From: DUQW01 sp050953805
GTDB lineage: Bacteria; Bacillota_I; Bacilli_A; Acholeplasmatales; Acholeplasmataceae
Reading direction: 5' to 3'
Assembly (NCBI GenBank): GCA_050953805.1
Contig: JBMNNE010000001.1
Span: 186,001 to 250,000 of the forward strand
DNA length: 64,000 nt
The position numbers were made by a program, and so were the translations under genes. Below, piece after piece: positions 62,329 to 64,000 of this stretch (position 1 is its first letter; each line of letters opens with the position of its first letter). The notes under the pieces are model-generated. The model was not told the DNA's origin. It worked only from the letters and a program-made list of their open reading frames with translations, and did not search any database.

Positions 62329-63737
62329 TTTAATTTAAAATACTCTTTAATTAAATTAAAATCACCAATTTTCTTAATCTCTTTTCCCTCTATCAGTATT
62401 GCCTTATCAGCTAAGGCAAGTGCACATCTTTTATCATGTGTAATCGTGATGATTGTCGCATTATTTTCTAAATAATAATTATTTAAAACTTCCACGATTT
62501 TTTTAAGCGATTCATAGTCTTGACCAACTGTTGGTTCATCAAGAATCAAAACTTCTGGCATACCGGCTAATACTCCGGCAATTGATACTCTCCTTTTTTC
62601 TCCTTCAGATAAACTTTGGGGGTGTCTGTTTCTAAGGTGTTCCAAATCTAAATCTTTAATAAGTTTATCTGTTATTGCTTCTGACTGAGAATTATAATTT
62701 ATATCCTTATAAACAGTCGGCATAAATAATTGGTAATTAGGATTTTGAAAAATATATCCGACTTTAGAAAACCACTTCTTATTTCCTAGTTTTCGATTAT
62801 ATCTTTTAAATAAATGTTGTTGATATCTCCCACTTGAAGGTTTAATTAGTTTTGCTATTAAATTAAGTAAAGTCGTTTTACCAGCTCCATTATCTCCAAT
62901 AATTAATAATCGATCACGCTTATTAATTGTTAAATTAATATCTTTTAATATTAAGCTTTTATTAATATCTTTACTTATATTATTAAGTTCAATTATCGAA
63001 TTATTACTAGAGACAGTGTTAACCTCACTTTTTATAATCTTCTTATATTTCAAACATTCACAAGTATCTAAACTAACGATAGTTTTGTTTCTTAAATACC
63101 AAAATTTATCGATATAATTGTAAACTTGGTCAACCCTGTGTTCAACTATTAAAACTGCATATCCTTTATTCTTAGCTAAACTTCTTAAATAAGAAAGTAG
63201 TAAATGACTAGTTTTATTATCTAAATTAGCTAATGGTTCATCTAATATTAATATCTTTTGCCCCATAGCCAGCGTTGACGCAGTAATTAATTTTTGTTTT
63301 TCTCCACCTGATAATGTTTTTGTTTTTGATTTTTTATTTAATCCTAACTCGTTACTATATTTATTAACTATACTAATAATTTCTTCTTTTGCAATCCCTA
63401 AGTTTTCAGGACCAAAAGCAATTTCATCTTCAACCAGTTCATTAATTATTTGAAGTTCTGCATTTTGCATAACTACTCCAACTTCTTTTGATATTTCTGA
63501 TACTTTTTTACTCTCAATAGATTTATTATTTACTAATATTTCACCTTCATATTGAGCTTTGATTAAATTAGGAATAATTCCTGATATTAAATTAATAATC
63601 GTGCTTTTGCCACTTCCAGAAAAACCACTCAATAACGCAACTTCACCATAATTTAGGTGGAAATTTATATCTTTAAGTAATGGATTTTCAAGTTTTTTAT
63701 ATGAAATAGTTAAATTTTTAATTTCGATCGCTTTCAT
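62319..63737 (-). CDS. ecfA: ECF transporter ATPase with two fused cassettes
   Basis: 472 residues with two ABC domains. First cassette: Walker A GFSGSGKST, Q-loop VVMQNAELQI, signature LSGGEKQKL, Walker B ILILDEPLANLD. Second cassette (from about residue 250): GDNGAGKTT, FQNPNYQLFMP, LSEGEKRRVSIAG, VLILDEPTVGQD. This is the EcfA-EcfA' arrangement in one chain, as in YkoD/CbiO-like proteins. It powers vitamin or metal uptake with EcfT and an S component not in the window. Its ATG overlaps the ecfT stop by 4 bp. Confidence 0.92.
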   Translation of the reverse strand: MKAIEIKNLTISYKKLENPLLKDINFHLNYGEVALLSGFSGSGKSTIINLISGIIPNLIKAQYEGEILVNNKSIESKKVSEISKEVGVVMQNAELQIINELVEDEIAFGPENLGIAKEEIISIVNKYSNELGLNKKSKTKTLSGGEKQKLITASTLAMGQKILILDEPLANLDNKTSHLLLSYLRSLAKNKGYAVLIVEHRVDQVYNYIDKFWYLRNKTIVSLDTCECLKYKKIIKSEVNTVSSNNSIIELNNISKDINKSLILKDINLTINKRDRLLIIGDNGAGKTTLLNLIAKLIKPSSGRYQQHLFKRYNRKLGNKKWFSKVGYIFQNPNYQLFMPTVYKDINYNSQSEAITDKLIKDLDLEHLRNRHPQSLSEGEKRRVSIAGVLAGMPEVLILDEPTVGQDYESLKKIVEVLNNYYLENNATIITITHDKRCALALADKAILIEGKEIKKIGDFNLIKEYFKLNCY

Positions 63738-64000
63738 AAAAGTATCACCAATATAATTCCTATAACTACTATTAAAAAATAAAGAATATCTTTAAAGTGG
63801 ATATTAATATCTTTATAAGATGTAGTTTCAGTTTTATCAAAACTAAAACCTCTAGTTTCAATTGAGATACTTAAAGTATCACTGATGTCATCAATTCTTG
63901 AAATTAATGGTATTAAAAAAGCACGATAAAACACTTTAACATTCCACGGACTGGTCCGTCTTGTCTTCATTGCTTGTTTAATTCTTTTAACTTCTTCTTT
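63734..64000 (-). CDS. ecfT: EcfT transmembrane subunit (partial, C-terminal end)
   Basis: The frame is open to the right edge, giving about 88 residues. It contains the two coupling-helix motifs that contact the ATPase: EVKRIKQAMKTRRTS and SISIETRGF (the usual A-R-G type motif). A final membrane segment follows (DILYFLIVVIGIILVIL). It links the S component to EcfA. The N-terminal membrane helices are beyond the window. Confidence 0.85.
   Translation of the reverse strand, partial: KEEVKRIKQAMKTRRTSPWNVKVFYRAFLIPLISRIDDISDTLSISIETRGFSFDKTETTSYKDINIHFKDILYFLIVVIGIILVILL

Noticed and set aside
1..64000. Mycoplasma-type code with TGA as Trp
   Set aside because: Genes end cleanly at TGA (for example at 6926-6928) and conserved Trp positions are TGG throughout, so the standard code fits.

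Overview
The window is AT-rich bacterial DNA. It uses the standard code: TGA works as a stop (for example at the end of the gene closing at 6928) and Trp is TGG. Shine-Dalgarno sites are AGGAG or AGGTGAT-like, lipoproteins carry a lipobox, and there are no prophage or tRNA genes. The gene set (Na+-type V-ATPase, ECF transporter, DUF1189 and RDD proteins, many lipoproteins, one-membrane architecture) points to a low-GC member of Bacillota/Mycoplasmatota. An Acholeplasma/Izemoplasma/Haloplasma-like lineage is my best inference. The order cannot be fixed without a marker search.

Layout. 1-3.3 kb: housekeeping genes (end of a ytqA-like gene, ytqB/mnmM, leuS, acpP). 3.4-26 kb: an alpha-glucan (starch/pullulan/maltodextrin) utilisation locus. 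Outside the cell it encodes a membrane-anchored pullulanase, a lipoprotein alpha-amylase and a non-catalytic multi-CBM starch-binding protein. Uptake is by a MalE lipoprotein with two strongly enlarged permeases, one of them a lipoprotein-permease fusion. Inside the cell there are a second pullulanase, an amylase-like GH13, a neopullulanase and an alpha-glucosidase, with a LacI regulator. No transporter ATPase is encoded here, so it is presumably a shared MsmK-like protein encoded elsewhere. 26-29.7 kb: a sirtuin that lacks the zinc-binding cysteines, and a lipoprotein 5'-nucleotidase with seven InlB-type repeats. 29.8-38.2 kb: a nine-gene V-type ATPase operon whose K subunit keeps all the Na+ ligands known from Enterococcus hirae. 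38.3-40 kb: Na/Pi cotransporter with a PhoU-like tail.

40-47.1 kb: a LytTR regulator, two paralogous membrane-anchored beta-propeller proteins and a lipoprotein. Three promoters here share one architecture: TGTAAnTT-N13-TGTAAnTT, 11-12 nt, a weak or good -35, 17 nt, TATAAT. I read this as a small LytTR regulon and consider it the most interesting signal in the window. 47.1-48.2 kb: a decayed ogt pseudogene, an orphan PadR regulator with its own operator, and a 96-bp inverted-repeat element. 48.2-51.7 kb: a large surface lipoprotein with near-identical 282-bp tandem repeats and GLUG-like repeats. 51.9-54.5 kb: an ArsB/NhaD-type permease and a second LytTR regulator paired with DUF3021. 54.8-61.9 kb: three cyclic-di-GMP proteins (PAS-GGDEF, PAS-GGDEF-HD-GYP, and multi-TM-degenerate GGDEF-EAL). 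62.3 kb to the end: a fused two-cassette ECF ATPase and the end of its EcfT partner.

Most genes lie on the minus strand in operons separated by clear intrinsic terminators. A recurrent annotation hazard is a GTG or TTG codon lying inside or next to the Shine-Dalgarno sequence. Where the next in-frame start is better spaced I have used it.
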